Positions 1 through 11,244 of a DNA stretch of 64,000 nucleotides are shown in pieces. Position 1 is the stretch's first letter. Each line of letters begins with the position of its first letter. The stretch lies in the NCBI GenBank assembly GCA_933228895.1, contig OW121856.1:21531805-21595804 (forward strand), read 5' to 3'. The translations under genes were made by a program, and so were the position numbers. The notes beneath the pieces are model-generated. The model had not been told where the DNA came from and did no database searches. It saw only the letters and a program-made list of their open reading frames with translations. The stretch comes from Platycnemis pennipes (lineage: Eukaryota > Arthropoda > Insecta > Odonata > Platycnemididae).

Positions 1-234
1 AATTGACCCTCCCGTAAACCAACACAGCAATTTGTTGTGACCTGTGTTGCCAATTTTTACGACCGTTGAAGATTTTTTTTAGTTTTATTTGTTACTTTAG
101 GAGACCGTAGAGTTCAAAATACTTAGTCTTTAGTTATATGGCTGCATATTCTGATTCTCCGGTTTGAGGACTGAAATATCTAAAATGCCTTGCGCTGGAA
201 ACCTCATGTGCCTTCATATCTCTTTTGTCCGCAG

Positions 235-411
235 GGTGGAAGAGGAGAACAAGTGGGCGACTGGAGAGGGTGGGCAGTGAATCCGCTGCGATAGACCCGA
301 TGTGCGGCTGGGAGCAGCCTCCTACTTCGATCTCTCATCCAGGGGTGGTTAAGTGGCAATTGGTTAATGGCATCAACTACCTCTCCCCAGTGTCGTCCAG
401 AAGGCCTGACG
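235..411 (+). CDS. MAM-domain membrane protein, internal exon A (start of MAM domain)
   Basis: This is an internal exon of a host gene whose start lies left of the window. It begins after a pyrimidine-rich acceptor ending gtccgcag at 234 and ends before donor GTAAGC at 412. Both ends are phase 1, and the frame is open throughout. The translation contains MCGWEQ and KWQLVNG, which match the CGW-x-Q and W-x(n)-G core of MAM domains (extracellular adhesion modules of meprins, receptor phosphatases and ALK). The first conserved MAM cysteine is not seen, so it is probably in an upstream exon or replaced. Joining to exon B gives RRPDG|NILKAENK in frame. An antisense reading frame over the same bases looks like chance. 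Confidence 0.72.
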
Positions 412-412
412 G

Positions 413-1360
413 TAAGCGGGGTGATTTCCCCTGAGGAGAAGAATAAGCTTGTTCTCTGCGCCATTGTAGTGTTTAAAAATGTTATCAAATCTTGATAGCC
501 TCCGCATCATGATCGTGATGTATTGGTTCCACGATATCGATCCTGGCAGGGTGTTGGGTTTCGGACCCTTCGGATCCTCTTCAGTGCTTGAAAAAGACAC
601 TTGTAATGGGTGGCATTGAGTATTTATGTCCAATACGTCATGAGCTGAAATTGACTATGATGTCAGATAACTCTTAAAATTTTCATGCCACTGCTAACTT
701 TAAAACTGGGGCTTTAGTCTAAGAATCGTAGGATGATGAAATATATCATAGGCTTTCTGCTGGTTGTTGGTAGATTTTAAGCTGTTTTGGATTATGAAGT
801 CAGGCGAAGATAATTTGGCGATATACTTTTGCTATTAATTAAGTATATGAAATATCAGATTTTTTCAAGTGTTAACTGGTGAAACGCTAAGGGGCGCCTA
901 GAGATGCCTGATAATAACGCTCGGGAGTTCAAACCTAGATCATGAGTAAACCCTTTGCATTAGGGGACGAAACGTTTTTCATTCAATGTTTTATCCATCA
1001 GTCATAACTTAACCTTTAGGAGCCGGATTTAAATGCCCAAAAATCGACCTTCACGGCCGGATTTAATTTTGGCTCTTTAATGTTTTCTTGTCATCGACTC
1101 GAAAAACGCCAATATCTCAACAACTACTAAAGATAAATTGTTCAAATAAAAAGCGTTATTTAGCTAAATGTATGATTTAAATGTATTATTAATTTATTAT
1201 GAGGTCATTTATTTACAAAAATATTTAAAAAATCTCTTTTCTTGTACAAAGTTAAAACAAACAAAGTTGGAGTAATTTTTTCCCTAGAGAAATTAAGTTC
1301 ATAATGATTTTACTTATTATATACATGTTACTATGTGGTATAATACATCTTATGTCAGAT
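413..1360. other. Intron 1, left part: no recognisable gene
   Basis: AT-rich intron sequence between exon A and the first piggyBac remnant. I see no open frame with family resemblance, no RNA gene and no clear repeat. The right end may hold the 3' flank of the piggyBac copy. Confidence 0.5.
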
Positions 1361-2656
1361 TTATATCCTTGTGTGATATTCTTGGAAACAGTTATAAGTG
1401 CATAGTCCAACCTCGCACACTCCGCACTTTGTAATTGTGCGCGTGTACAAACCCTTCTCGGAACACACGCGGCACCTTAGGCGGTTCCCTTTCACTGGCC
1501 AGTGAGTATTATCTCTCGCCTCCAAGCGACGCAGTTCTCTTCCACACGAGCTACTTGGCCTCCCCCTCCGTGAACTGAGAGCGGGAAGGGCAGAAGCCCC
1601 TATTCTACCATTCCCCTTATCAGTGAAAGCCGAAATTGCCGATGCGTCATCTGGCCCCCAGAAGAAGTAAATAACACGTAACTATTGAGGATGGTAAAGT
1701 TCAATACATGAGCGAAGAGCTTCTTCGTCCACTTCCAGCTACGTCGGCTAGTATCGTAGCTCGTACCCATCCTATCCCCTTTGTCAACGTAACCCATGTG
1801 CGCATTGTAGTCCTCAGTGATGGCTGGCTTCAAAGCTTTCCCTTGGTCATCGCAGAAATTTCCCTCTCTTGGTGGATTGTGTATGTTTGTCAGCATGAAC
1901 ACCTCTCTTTTGTCCTTCCATACTATGGCAGTCAAGTCATTTCTAACGCGCACCCGTAAATCTCCTCGCTTCATTTTTGATGTCTGACAATCAAAATTTC
2001 GTGGCATGCCTTTGCGGTTTTGTCTTACCGTACCGCAACAGAAAATTTCTTTAGTCTTCAGGTCGTCAAAAAGAGCAGGAGAGGAAAAAAAGTTGTCCAT
2101 GTACAATTTATGGCCAACCCCTTCCACTCTCCTTGTCAGCGCCCTCACTGTCGCGTGCGTTGCTGACATGTCCTGTGTCACAATCAGTCGGTCCTTTCCT
2201 AAATAGACTTTCATGTCAAAAGTGTATCCTGTTTTGTCACAGAGTTTATAAATTTTAATTCCAAAACGTTTGTGCTTTTTTGGTATGTACTGCCGGAATA
2301 TCACCCGGCCTTTGAAAAGCACAATAATTTCGTCTATAGCCAAGTGCTCAGCAGGATTATAATACTTAGCATAGCATTCATTGAGCTTATCTAGAACGGC
2401 CCTAATTTTCCATAGTCTGTCATAGTTTTCGTCATTTTGGGGTGGCTTTGAATTATCAGCAAAGTGGAGGAATCTCAAGATGTGAAGGAATCGGTCTCGT
2501 CTCATTGTGTTGCTAAAAAATGGAGCGAAAAAATAGTGCAGGAGGATCTGCCTCCTCATCTTCCGACGAAGTGTCCGACTCCCCGGCATCTGAGTCGGAA
2601 TCCAAAAACACTTCCTGCTCTATCTCTATCTCGGAAAATTTCCGCTTAGGAGCCAT
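1361..2656 (-). pseudogene. piggyBac-family transposase, broken copy 1
   Basis: A cut-and-paste DNA transposase of the piggyBac family, in intron 1 of the MAM gene on the opposite strand. Three blocks are visible. Bases 2656-2516 encode an acidic N-terminus starting MAPKRKFSEIE, rich in D/E/S, as is usual for the family. Bases 2589-1600 are one long open frame with the catalytic core: IDEIIVLFKGR and YMDNFFSSPALF carry two catalytic aspartates, and YVDKGDRM carries the late aspartate region. Bases about 1545-1361 encode the C-terminal Cys-rich domain (RCRVC, CGVC, LCTYNC). The three blocks are in different frames. About 80-100 residues are missing between the acidic N-terminus and FFSNTMRRDRF, so there is an internal deletion plus at least one later frameshift. 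It cannot encode an active enzyme. Confidence 0.9.
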
Positions 2657-3592
2657 GGATATGAACAGTAAATAATAAATACCTATTTATAAATAAATAT
2701 AGTGCAATAAGGGAAATATGAACCGGATATCTGAAGAGAATGTGTACTTACCAAAAATGTTACAATATCTCTAAAAATTCTATATCTTCGACTGAACACA
2801 AGGCAAACCGACAAGCGCACCCACCAGAAAGCTGAGATGGAATGAAGTTTGGTTTGAGTCCACCCGAAACATGGTAGAAGAATATAACGGACCCAAGAAC
2901 GGGTGCAACTTGCAGTCCCTTCCTTTATTGCACTCGCGTGGGCGGCGCCCCGCAGCCGAGAGAAGGTTCTTGGTTTTCCCTAATCTCCCCCTGGCCCGGG
3001 GGTCTATGGCCTTCGAAGGCCATGTTCCCCTCCTCAAACCCAGACCTTTTCACACCATTTGGATACACAATAGCATTACTGCCCCTATAGGAAGGCGTTT
3101 TCTTGGAAATGAAATGAGGTCGCAGTTAGCCGTCAACACTAGAGCCACCGCCAATGTTTATGAGGTTTTGACCGTTTGATACCAAAATCAAGAAGAAAAA
3201 TACTATATTTTCATTGCCTGTGCACGTACAAGGCATTAAGTAAAACTAACTATGGAAATATTCAAGGAAAATAGCAGATTAAAGATCATCAGAAGTGACT
3301 ATAACAAAGTTGTCTTATAAGAAATATTAACACCGCGAGACATCATTCATATACCAAATTTATCTAAAAAAGACATTCTTAAAAATATAAAAACTAAGTA
3401 ATTGTATCAATAAAACATTTTTATATAATAATAAAAAAAATTTCCCCGCTAAATTGAAATTCATTGAAGTTAGAGCCGATCGAAGTTAGTGTGCCCATAC
3501 TGGCACGCTCGGCCCCGAGTGGAGCTTTTTTACCGTGCCCGTACGGGCACGCCAGTCCTTTAAAGGTTAAGTTAGTGTAATTTACGGGCAAG
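2657..3592. other. Intron 1, right part: no recognisable gene
   Basis: It contains a GC-richer patch around 2930-3020 with short overlapping frames on both strands, none resembling a known protein. The rest is AT-rich intron. Confidence 0.4.
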
Positions 3593-3813
3593 GGCCTAGC
3601 CACGTTGATACACCGGTTCCAGGCAGATCACCGAAGTTAAACAACGTTAGACCCGGACGGAGGTTGGATGAGTGACCCCTCCATACCCCTACCGTGGTGC
3701 TCTTGTCCCCTGTCTGCAAGTGGCGGGCAGGTTAAATGTGGGTTGGTACATGATATAAAGAGGTCTAAGTGCCAGGGGGACTCCAGAAGGCCTCCGCCTA
3801 CCCCTCCAATTTA
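3593..3813 (+). mobile_element. 5S-rRNA-derived SINE, copy 1
   Basis: About 220 bp. The first 80 bases track 5S ribosomal RNA: a GCC...CCACG-TGATACACCGGTT start, then GATCACCGAAGTTAA, an ACGTTAGACCCGG block and GGTTGGATGAGTGACC. These correspond to the A box, intermediate element and C box of the internal RNA polymerase III promoter of 5S genes. The remaining 140 bases (CCGTGGTGCTC...CTGTCTGCAAGTGG...CCCTCCAATTT) are unrelated to 5S and recur in the copy at 62794-63005. A shared 5S head plus a shared non-5S body is the structure of a SINE3-type retroposon, not of a 5S gene or simple 5S pseudogene. It ends 57 bp before the acceptor of MAM exon B. Confidence 0.82.
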
Positions 3814-3869
3814 TTTTAATGTAATTCACTCTTTTGTAAACTTTGCACTTAAAATAACTTATTTTTCAG

Positions 3870-4010
3870 GGAATATTCTCAAGGCAGAAAACAAGCGGTA
3901 TGGGTTGAATTCAACGCAGAACCGTGCCACATTAATGTCACCAGCATTTACTAAAGTTGTTCCTGCTGGAACTTCTGCCTGTTTCTCCTTCTTGTATAAG
4001 GTAATTAACG
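3870..4010 (+). CDS. MAM-domain membrane protein, internal exon B
   Basis: Acceptor cttatttttcag ends at 3869 and donor GTAAGT starts at 4011. A second possible donor at 4001 (GTAATT) is weaker and would break the join to exon C. The phase is 1 at both ends. The translation reads NILKAENKRYG, then RATLMSPAF and SACFSFLYKVING. These fit the central MAM signature: the A-x-L-x-SP strand, followed by a conserved Cys with aromatic residues two to four positions later (C-F-S-F-L-Y). Joining to exon C gives VING|SLQVML, matching the G-x-L-x-V strand of MAM domains. Confidence 0.82.
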
Positions 4011-4029
4011 GTAAGTCTTTCTATACAAT

Positions 4030-4355
4030 TATAATAATAAATTTAGTAGTAGTAATTGAGGGCAGGTGAACCACAGCTTAAGTCCATTGCGCCTTTTAAG
4101 AGAGGAATAGATAGAGATGGAAATGTTAGGTAACGATTGAAGGGAGGAGGGAAACCCTTCGTCAGCATTAGCCGACTCATAAATGAATGACTCCCAGGTG
4201 TCCAAGTTCTAAGGTCCCCACTGATTGATGGACTACTGCACTGAGGCCATCCACACTTCACTCAATGGGACCAATGAAAAATCTCTTCCCCGGGTTTCAA
4301 ACAAGGGACCTCGGGGTGGGAAGCCAGCACTCTAACCATTACCACCCTAACCCAA
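4030..4355 (-). mobile_element. tRNA-derived SINE (minus orientation)
   Basis: Read on the minus strand, it starts with a tRNA-like head: an A-box-like TGGTTAGAGTGCTGG, then a degenerate B box around TTGTTTGAAACCCGGGG. It continues through about 250 bp of body (GAAGAGATTTTTCATTGG...) and ends in a simple ACT/ATT-rich tail beside the exon B donor. The GAAGAGATTTT-CATT body motif after a B box recurs at 10890-11195, so this is a repeat family. The exact ends are uncertain. Confidence 0.6.
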
Positions 4356-5159
4356 TCCCCGCAATGCACTAATTGTACTAAAAGTGACGGGTCATGGAAT
4401 ATAGGTGTATCATGTGTAATCATTCATAAATATTTGAGTATCAGAACGAACATAGGTGAAACTGACTAATACAGGAGTACTTGATAGAGTTCATGGATAT
4501 CTCGATGAGAACCCGTATGGATACAGAGGCAACTTAAGCCCCTCAGTGAATAATCGAATATCTTATTGAATACGCATGAATACGAAAACACAAATGAGTA
4601 CTTAGTCGACTTCCCGAGTATCTCTATAAACATTTGAACATCTAACTGAATACGCCAGCTTCCAAATAACGGCCAGGCTACGGACAACTCTCATTGCTTT
4701 GTTTATTGGGAGTTCTGAAGGAATTGGGTGAACTTCGTGCTTTAATTACAGTGGTACTTGGGGTCCTAAGTAAAATATACTCGGTAGCTACACAGAAAAA
4801 AATTAATGAAGTAAGTATAAACATATAGCCTGTACAAAAGTCTGTTCCAGTCTGTACAAAAAATACACGCTGAAACTTTTTGGCGATAATGCCACTTTCG
4901 TCGGCCGGAAGGAATTAAGGCTCTCGAGTGAGTAACGCGTTGGCATGGGAAAGGATCCGACAGGAGTAGAGCTGAATTTCGGGATAGCAGAGAATTAGAG
5001 GTGATTCAAAACGCAAATATCTGGGGGGCTCAGGGTGATGAAAGTAAGCCTTAAGAGCCTGTGATCACGTTAGTTACCAGCGTCATCAACGTGCACGTGT
5101 TATCATCAAGGGAGGTGACCTATAGATAAGGTCATTAGCTCCACTGAGAATACGTGGGT

Positions 5160-5425
5160 ATTTGGAAAGAGGTAGGAACTTAGGGAGTGGAGGAAGGATG
5201 GAGAGATATCCGGCGTCGGAATCGGTCTCTCTTAGCAAGAGGTGCCACGGATTAACATCCTATATCCCATCCGACAGACAGAGTACTGAACTCGGGGTGC
5301 TCTCTACACAGCACTCAAGTAGGCACCGAAAACCAATGAACAATCCTTACCAAAATTAGGATTTGAATCTGGACCATCGGAATGGGAGCCCAGTTCATAC
5401 CACACTAATCAGATTACCCAGTTAT
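5160..5425 (-). mobile_element. tRNA-derived SINE, related or diverged copy
   Basis: On the minus strand, a tRNA-like head (TGATTAGTGTGGTATGAAC, then AGATTCAAATCC as a B box) is followed by AAGGATTGTTCATTGG and a body containing GGGATATAGGATGTTAATCC. The body resembles the other SINE copies at 13090-13285 and 14085-14290. It lies in intron 2 of the MAM gene. Boundaries are approximate. Confidence 0.55.
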
Positions 5426-5479
5426 GATGTTAACTTCAGGTGGAGGGCTCTACTGAATTTGATATCGCCGTGTTCCATT

Positions 5480-5805
5480 CTAAAATCGGTTTAGCCTAAA
5501 TTTTAACTTGTGTTCAGAAGGCAATTCCCATCCTAGTTCCTCTGTTAAACTCGTAACACCAATAGAAGTATCATAACGGCCTTTAAAAAATCTAGCAGAT
5601 CTCCTTTGCACACACTCTAATTCCTTTATCATGCCTTCCTCGTTCGGATCCCATACGCTAGTGGCATATTTTAAATGAGGCCTGACAAGAGTAAAATAGT
5701 TTCTTTCTAAAAAAAAAGAGTACTCTGTCATCTAAAATGCCTTGAATCCTTTTTATTAATCCTAATCTACGGCTTTTCTTGCCGGGTTTAGTTAAAATTC
5801 ATAAT
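5480..5805 (-). pseudogene. CR1-type LINE reverse-transcriptase 3' fragment
   Basis: The minus-strand translation contains KKSRRLGLIKRIQG, TLVRPHLKYATSVWDP, ECVQRRSARFFKGRY and LTEELGWELPSEHK. These are the thumb and post-RT segments typical of CR1-like LINEs (V-R-P-x-L-E-Y-A-x-x-V-W-D-P...VQRRAARF). One short frameshift near 5735 separates the first motif from the rest. Only the C-terminal part of ORF2 is present, as expected for a 5'-truncated LINE. It is in intron 2 of the MAM gene. Confidence 0.85.
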
Positions 5806-6433
5806 TTCTGCTTAACAAAGCTAGCCCAATGACGGGTAAAAGAAACAATACCCTGACTTTTCACGGTCTCATGAGCCCTTATATTTGTGGATGCACGTAA
5901 CACATTGAAAACTATTATTGGCAGTCGGTAGTCCATTAATTACGTAACGCTGTAGGTGGGCGAGCCCGTTGTTACGACGCACTATCTAAAGGGCGGAGTG
6001 GGGTGTCCCTGGCCTTCCGTTATGTTGGGAATGGAGGGTGGTCCAGCTTATCATTATGTTGAGAGAAGAAAGATATTTTCCCTTTTCCCTTTTCAATTAA
6101 TAATGGTCACACATATAAGTATTAGTAAACAAATCCTGGTGCTGAGAAATAAATACTGTGTTGTTGAAGAAATAATTTTTATCATTCGCTAAAAGAGATG
6201 GTTAAATGGCAGCGTGACGTAGTTTTAGGGGGGATCTAAGAAATGTTGCGGAGATTCATTGGGAGAGAGGAAGTAAAATTAGTGAGAAATCAGCTTTAGG
6301 AAATATATGGATAGTACCTAAATTATGTTTGACCCGTCGAATCTTACGCAGCCATAAGGTGTGCGTAAATGTGCAAAAACAGTGTATTTTCTAGGTTATT
6401 TAGTTAAATAAATTGTTTTTATTCCTCACGCAG
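5806..6433. other. Intron 2, remaining part: nothing recognised
   Basis: AT-rich intron. A patch near 5955-6040 has short GC-rich stretches vaguely like SINE body sequence, but I cannot assign it. Confidence 0.4.
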
Positions 6434-6552
6434 GTAGTCTTCAAGTGATGCTCCACAGCAACGGTACTTCTTCGAAGATAGGTTCGAATGTGTATCGAGG
6501 ATTTTGGTATCCTGCGAAAATGATGTTCAAACCACGAGGCGGTGACTTCCGG
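6434..6552 (+). CDS. MAM-domain membrane protein, internal exon C
   Basis: Acceptor cctcacgcag ends at 6433 and donor GTGAGT starts at 6553. The exon starts with two bases completing the codon split by the previous intron and ends in phase 0. Translation: SLQVMLHSNGTSSKIG, then GFWYPAKMMFKPRGGDFR. This fits the second half of a MAM domain: the G-x-L-x-V strand, an N-glycosylation sequon NGT, and the aromatic strand before the f-x-v-x-f-e segment. The exon is too short for ORF callers; support comes from consistent phases, consensus splice sites and the domain match across three exons. Confidence 0.8.
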
Positions 6553-8029
6553 GTGAGTAGCACTTAAATTATATTATACTTGATTGCTGATGAATTGTAT
6601 ACGCCATTCTCACGCCCTAAGACGAAACCACACAACCTCGAGATGATGGCCGGGATACTCAAGAAATTTATGCGAACTTAGGCCGGGTATGGAAAAGGAA
6701 TACGAACACCTGTCCTTTCGATGAAAAGCATTAATGTTGTGTAAACATTCCGATGGACAGTGAGTCGAAAAATATTGTTCTAGACTACGTTAAATTTAGG
6801 GTATCCATCTCTAGCTACTTGTACTCTTTAGAAAAAAAGGTCAAATAACAGTAAGGCAATCATGTACGGCATTATTTTTCATTAGCTTGGCTGTCGTTAG
6901 CTTGGACATTGGCTAACTCGTGAACTGTTTTATAAGCTTAGTGTGGTGGTTTCAGGCGTTTCTTTCTGGAATGGGCTCTTTTAATTGAAAGAAATAGTTT
7001 GTAATGCTCCACAGAACCTTTATTTACGTCCTAGGCTTAGGAAAAATAAAATTCTGTTGAAATTACAGATTATTTCTAAATAATATGAATTAGGGGCTGC
7101 TGCCTGTGCAAGAGAATAGGAAATGTGAGGGTAATGTGGTAAAGATCGAATGAATTAATTTTTAAGATCAGGATTAGCCAACAGAAAACTTCTGCGGTGA
7201 GAGGTATGGAGAATACTTTTACAGTAGTCGTGAGAAGAAACCTCTTTGTGCGTGGCCAAAACACCTTATTAAAGGGAGGGGATAAGTGGAAAGTCATTGC
7301 TGGAGACATTACGTTGGGTTATCCTTCAGGCACGGAGACACCCAGCCAGACTGAGTCACCTGCATATGTAGAGCGTAGGCGAGTTTTTCTCCACCACTGA
7401 GAGAAAAGTTAAGATGCTACACGATATTTGAAGACAATATCACGCAGATAAGGGCAGAGAAATAAAAGTTTAAAATGGATTCAAATGTACGTTCCTGCGT
7501 CGCATAATTCGCAGCCTAAAAGTGCAAATATGTCCTTGCAGCGTATCTGGATAAAAAGGTCTTCCCTTAATAATGCAACTGCTCATACTGCACATGAACA
7601 GATGGTATAAATTGATGCTAAGTCACTAGGGATATGGTAAGGATAGGTTACGTGGATGTTAGCTTTTATTGCAGGCCTGTGCGACTCATTAAATTTACAT
7701 AGTATGTGTGAATTATTTCTTAAATAACTCCTTGAATGCTCTGTAAAAGATGAACTGTGTTGCATGTCTCCTGCATGAAATTAATTTTATCGTGTTATTC
7801 GATAGTAGTACCACCATTATTGCATGTGCGTATCGCATTTCCGGCCGTTATTCACCCGTTTGTAATCCCACTCGTGGTGGCTTGTGGAGTTCTCAATGGA
7901 TGTAGATATGAAACATTACAGTCATTGCGTCATATCTTTCGTTAATATAATTATTTTGAATTTTTACCTCATAGTCCGCAAACTTTTACACTGACAGGTT
8001 TTATGATTGAACTCAAGTACCAGTTGGTA
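6553..8029. other. Intron 3, left part: nothing firmly recognised
   Basis: AT-rich intron. Around 7195-7330 a stretch resembling SINE body sequence (AAAGGGAGGGGATAAGTGG) is present without a convincing tRNA-like head. No gene is supported. Confidence 0.4.
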
Positions 8030-8240
8030 CTTGGAATGTGTATTGTAGAATCAGTGAAGTATCTGTGACGATAAAGTCCCCTTGCCTGTCAATCGCGGGT
8101 TCGAATCCCGCCCAGGGAGGTTTTTCACTCCGCGGGGCATGGATGTATTTGCTTGTGTAATTGTTATTAGTTGAAGTACGCGATGTAAAGACCACATGTG
8201 TTGTTTTCCGGTCAGTGATAAATAAAGAAATGAATAAAAT
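8030..8240 (+). mobile_element. Possible tRNA-derived SINE
   Basis: A perfect-looking B box (GGTTCGAATCC, 8098-8108) sits within GCGGGTTCGAATCCCGC, a T-arm-like hairpin. An A-box-like GTGAAGTATCTG lies upstream. No full cloverleaf can be drawn, so this is a tRNA-derived repeat or tRNA relic, not a functional tRNA gene. Ends are guessed. Confidence 0.45.
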
Positions 8241-8325
8241 ACGCATAAATTGGTACATTTTATTCAAGAATGATGATATATATTGAGTTTTCGCCATTTA
8301 ATTCCCTTTCTCAAAACTATTTCAG

Positions 8326-8428
8326 CTCGCCATGGAGGCTAGTGGAACCACCCCTTGGTCAGTTGAAGTCGACAATCTTTTGTTGGGGAACAGCAGCTTG
8401 TGCGAATCAAAATTGATTGGGACGACAG
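8326..8428 (+). CDS. MAM-domain membrane protein, internal exon D (end of MAM domain)
   Basis: Acceptor actatttcag ends at 8325 and donor GTACGT starts at 8429. It starts in phase 0, matching exon C, and ends in phase 1. The translation runs LAMEASGTTPWSVEVDNLLL and then GNSSLCESKLIGTT. It fits the end of a MAM domain, where the strand W-x-x-V-x-V-D-x-L is followed by G-x(3)-C, the last conserved cysteine. An NSS sequon is present. Exon E follows directly in phase if no exon is missed in the 16.6-kb intron between them: G|GG gives Gly, then VASITPRW. Confidence 0.78.
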
Positions 8429-10889
8429 GTACGTAAAATGACTCAGCGCGACTTATGTGGTATCATCGGCATATGCAGCGTGAAAAACGTTGCCTGCCGT
8501 CCTGTGCGTTGTTTTGCGGCTTCATTGGTGATAACGTGCAATACAGGGGGACTATGCCTATAGCGCCTATAGATACACACCCAGAAGAGTGTGCAGCAAG
8601 TCACATAAGTCGAAGCAGAACGTTGATCTTTCAGAAATGTGCGCACGTCACGCGTGAGTGAAAGGTTTACAAACTAGCAGCGAAAAAACCTCATAGATGG
8701 TGGAGCCGCGCCGTGCGCACATTCGCGGCCGCTTCGTGACATTGTACGTTACGGAAATTCATCTTCAAATCTACTTCCTTTGTAGGGAAGAATGGTGCTT
8801 CGGTTGCCTAAACAATCAAATGACGCAAACTTTAGGGATCAGATTTTAAATCCCGGTGAAGGTGAAAGAATTTTTTTTCCTATCGAAATCTTGCTAAATA
8901 GTACTGAGACGTTTCAATGAATTACGCATCACTTAAAATTCACATGCGATTGTAAAAGGTATTTCTTGCTGACGAAACCATAATGTTTTGAATCATAGGT
9001 TAATTGACAAACGTGTGAAATATCATAGAAAATAGCAGAAGGGGGGCGGGGACTCTCTCTTCATTGCGGTTCTGGTTCCCACCTCCCCTGGGTGACGCGG
9101 AGGCTACCAAATGCTTGCAGGGAACAGCACTCCTGAGATGAACCGCGAGGTGTGGGGAACGTGTGAAATGACAGCCTCGGATGAGGGTATTTTCCTCAAA
9201 AGGGTTGTTTTCTAACCCTTCCGCCGTCTCGAGGGTAGTTCCGAGCTGGTGTTTGTTCCTTCGGTGTATGGCGGGAGGACCTTGCGCTTGTTAGGGAGGC
9301 TTTAAGCCAACTCAGGCCTCGTATGAACAAGTAAGGGGCGACAGTGATGAGTTCGAACGTGCTTTTGGGAGCGAGAGGGAGCGGTCAGGGCGTTTTGACG
9401 GTTGCAGGAGCGTCTTGACTCTCGTACGCCTCTTCCTGGAAGAGAAGATACAATTAATGTGTCATGTGGTTACGTTGATTCTTAGATGCATCTACCAAAA
9501 ACCGCTGTCCAACGGTCTAATTTTTATCAAAATTTTCCGATGAAACAGAAGTGAGGTGTTCCACGACACAGTGTTTTGATTAAAAAACATACGTACCAAT
9601 GAAATGCGATAAAATAAACAATGAATGGGTGCAATAGCCGAATGTGAATAATCCGCGACAATTATAATTTTAGTTGAGAAGTCGTGCATAAATTAAATTG
9701 AGTTCATAATGACATATCATGTGTGAGGTAACGTATACAAATTATACTTTTCCAAGCACTCAATAAGTACAATAACTACCACAGGGCTTCATAAATACGT
9801 CAGTGACATCTGTTCTGTGATCACAAAACTTCAAACCAAAGAGCTACAGTCAAATCACACTTAAAATAGTGGAGTACGGTGACTACGTTTTTAGAAGTGT
9901 GTGACTGGTTGGTTTCATACATTTGGATGGAAATTTGCGAAGGTTCTATCTGTTTGGTCCTAAACTGTATGAAAATACTGCACCAAAATTCATTTGGATA
10001 CAATTCAACCATGACACGTGATCCAAGTCAGTTAAGTCCGTTTCAGCAAGTATGCTCGCTAGCATACTCGCTGAGCCACTGAATTTCATACTGGATGAGT
10101 TACTAGATTTCTAGTAGCTCCCAGTAGGACGCAGTACATCGACCAATAAAGTCATGTTACAGACGCTGTGCGAACTTTTTTTTAGTTAGTATGGAATCAT
10201 ATGGTATAACCGCTTCATGGAAAGCACAAGGTCAATGATCTTGTGAAACCTCCCAGGACGGTTCCGATCATGCTAGATTCCGTCCTCAATATCAAGTAGC
10301 GGCCAGCACAAGTATCCCAGCAGCACAAGCATAAGGTATCGTTTGAAACAGCCTTTATACAAATATTGACGAAAATTGGACCGCGGGGCACCAGATGAAG
10401 CATATAAGAGAAAGTAGCCGACTAATTTGGGGAGGATAAGTTTGGATTTTTTGAGGGGAGTTCCACCCCGTGACAGAATACCAGTGATAAGAATATTCGT
10501 TGTACGTCAATTTGGTTTATTAACGACGCTTTAGCGGATTATTATTGATTTCGAGAGGGCGGTCAAGGGAGTTTAAGAATTTCAGGGAAATTTTAGTTGA
10601 AATATTGCAGTAGCAATAATTATTCGGGGGATGGGACAGTTTACGTTAATCGCGGAATTTTTTATTAGGGGATATTTGGGACAAGATTGGAACTTTGCAG
10701 GCGCTATTTCAAGTGAAATATAAGTTGCATGGAATGTATTTCAAGCACATCTAAACCTATTTTTACCGATAGGTATTAGATAATGATATAAAGAGGAGGG
10801 ATAAGGTGAAAACTGACATCGCCATTTGTCTTCTATTAACGAAAGGCATCAAGGCTTTTACTGCTTAACGTTCTATCCGTAGGAAGGAG
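8429..10889. other. Intron 4, left part: nothing recognised
   Basis: It contains a GC-richer patch at about 9040-9430 with no protein resemblance, and AT-rich DNA elsewhere. Short overlapping frames on both strands near 8440-8660 have no family match. Confidence 0.4.
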
Positions 10890-11195
10890 CACCGAAAATC
10901 AAGTGCTTCCCTTACTGCTTTAAAATAAGGACCGGCTTATCTACATACTTCAAACCCTATAAGACACCGCCGGGGTGTACAGCAGGAGGAGAAACATTAT
11001 CAGGCATTCATTATTAATCAGGGAGAACTCTCACTACCCAGCAGGAATGCAAAAGAAACTACTCCTTTTAAACACTTCTAATATGAAATCAAGAGTCACA
11101 GTACAACCCCCCCCCTCCTGAATGGAAAATCTCTTCTACTGCCGGGATTCGAAGCCGGGAATTTGGGATGGGATGTCAGTCGCCAGCCGCCTAAT
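10890..11195 (-). mobile_element. tRNA-derived SINE (minus orientation)
   Basis: Read on the minus strand: GGCGGCTGGCGACTGACATC, then a B box in CCGGCTTCGAATCCCGG, then AGAAGAGATTTTCCATTC. The motif after the B box matches the SINE at 4030-4355. A homopolymer of C/G (11107-11116) lies just inside the body. Ends are approximate. Confidence 0.6.
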
Positions 11196-11244
11196 AAACC
11201 CCATATTTTTTACGTAATTAAGGTGAAATACGCAGATTAGACTC

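Noticed and set aside
204..633. Antisense open frames of 86-94 codons opposite MAM exon A and beyond
   Set aside because: They overlap an exon supported by splice phases and domain match, and their translations resemble no family I know.
3593..3700. Possible genuine 5S rRNA gene
   Set aside because: Only part of 5S is present, key stretches differ, and the same non-5S body follows in both copies; this is a SINE.
8060..8125. Possible tRNA gene
   Set aside because: The T-arm is convincing but no acceptor stem or anticodon arm can be paired; better read as a tRNA-derived repeat.
8443..8661. Overlapping frames on both strands just after MAM exon D
   Set aside because: No homology, no codon or splice support; chance frames in GC-richer intron.
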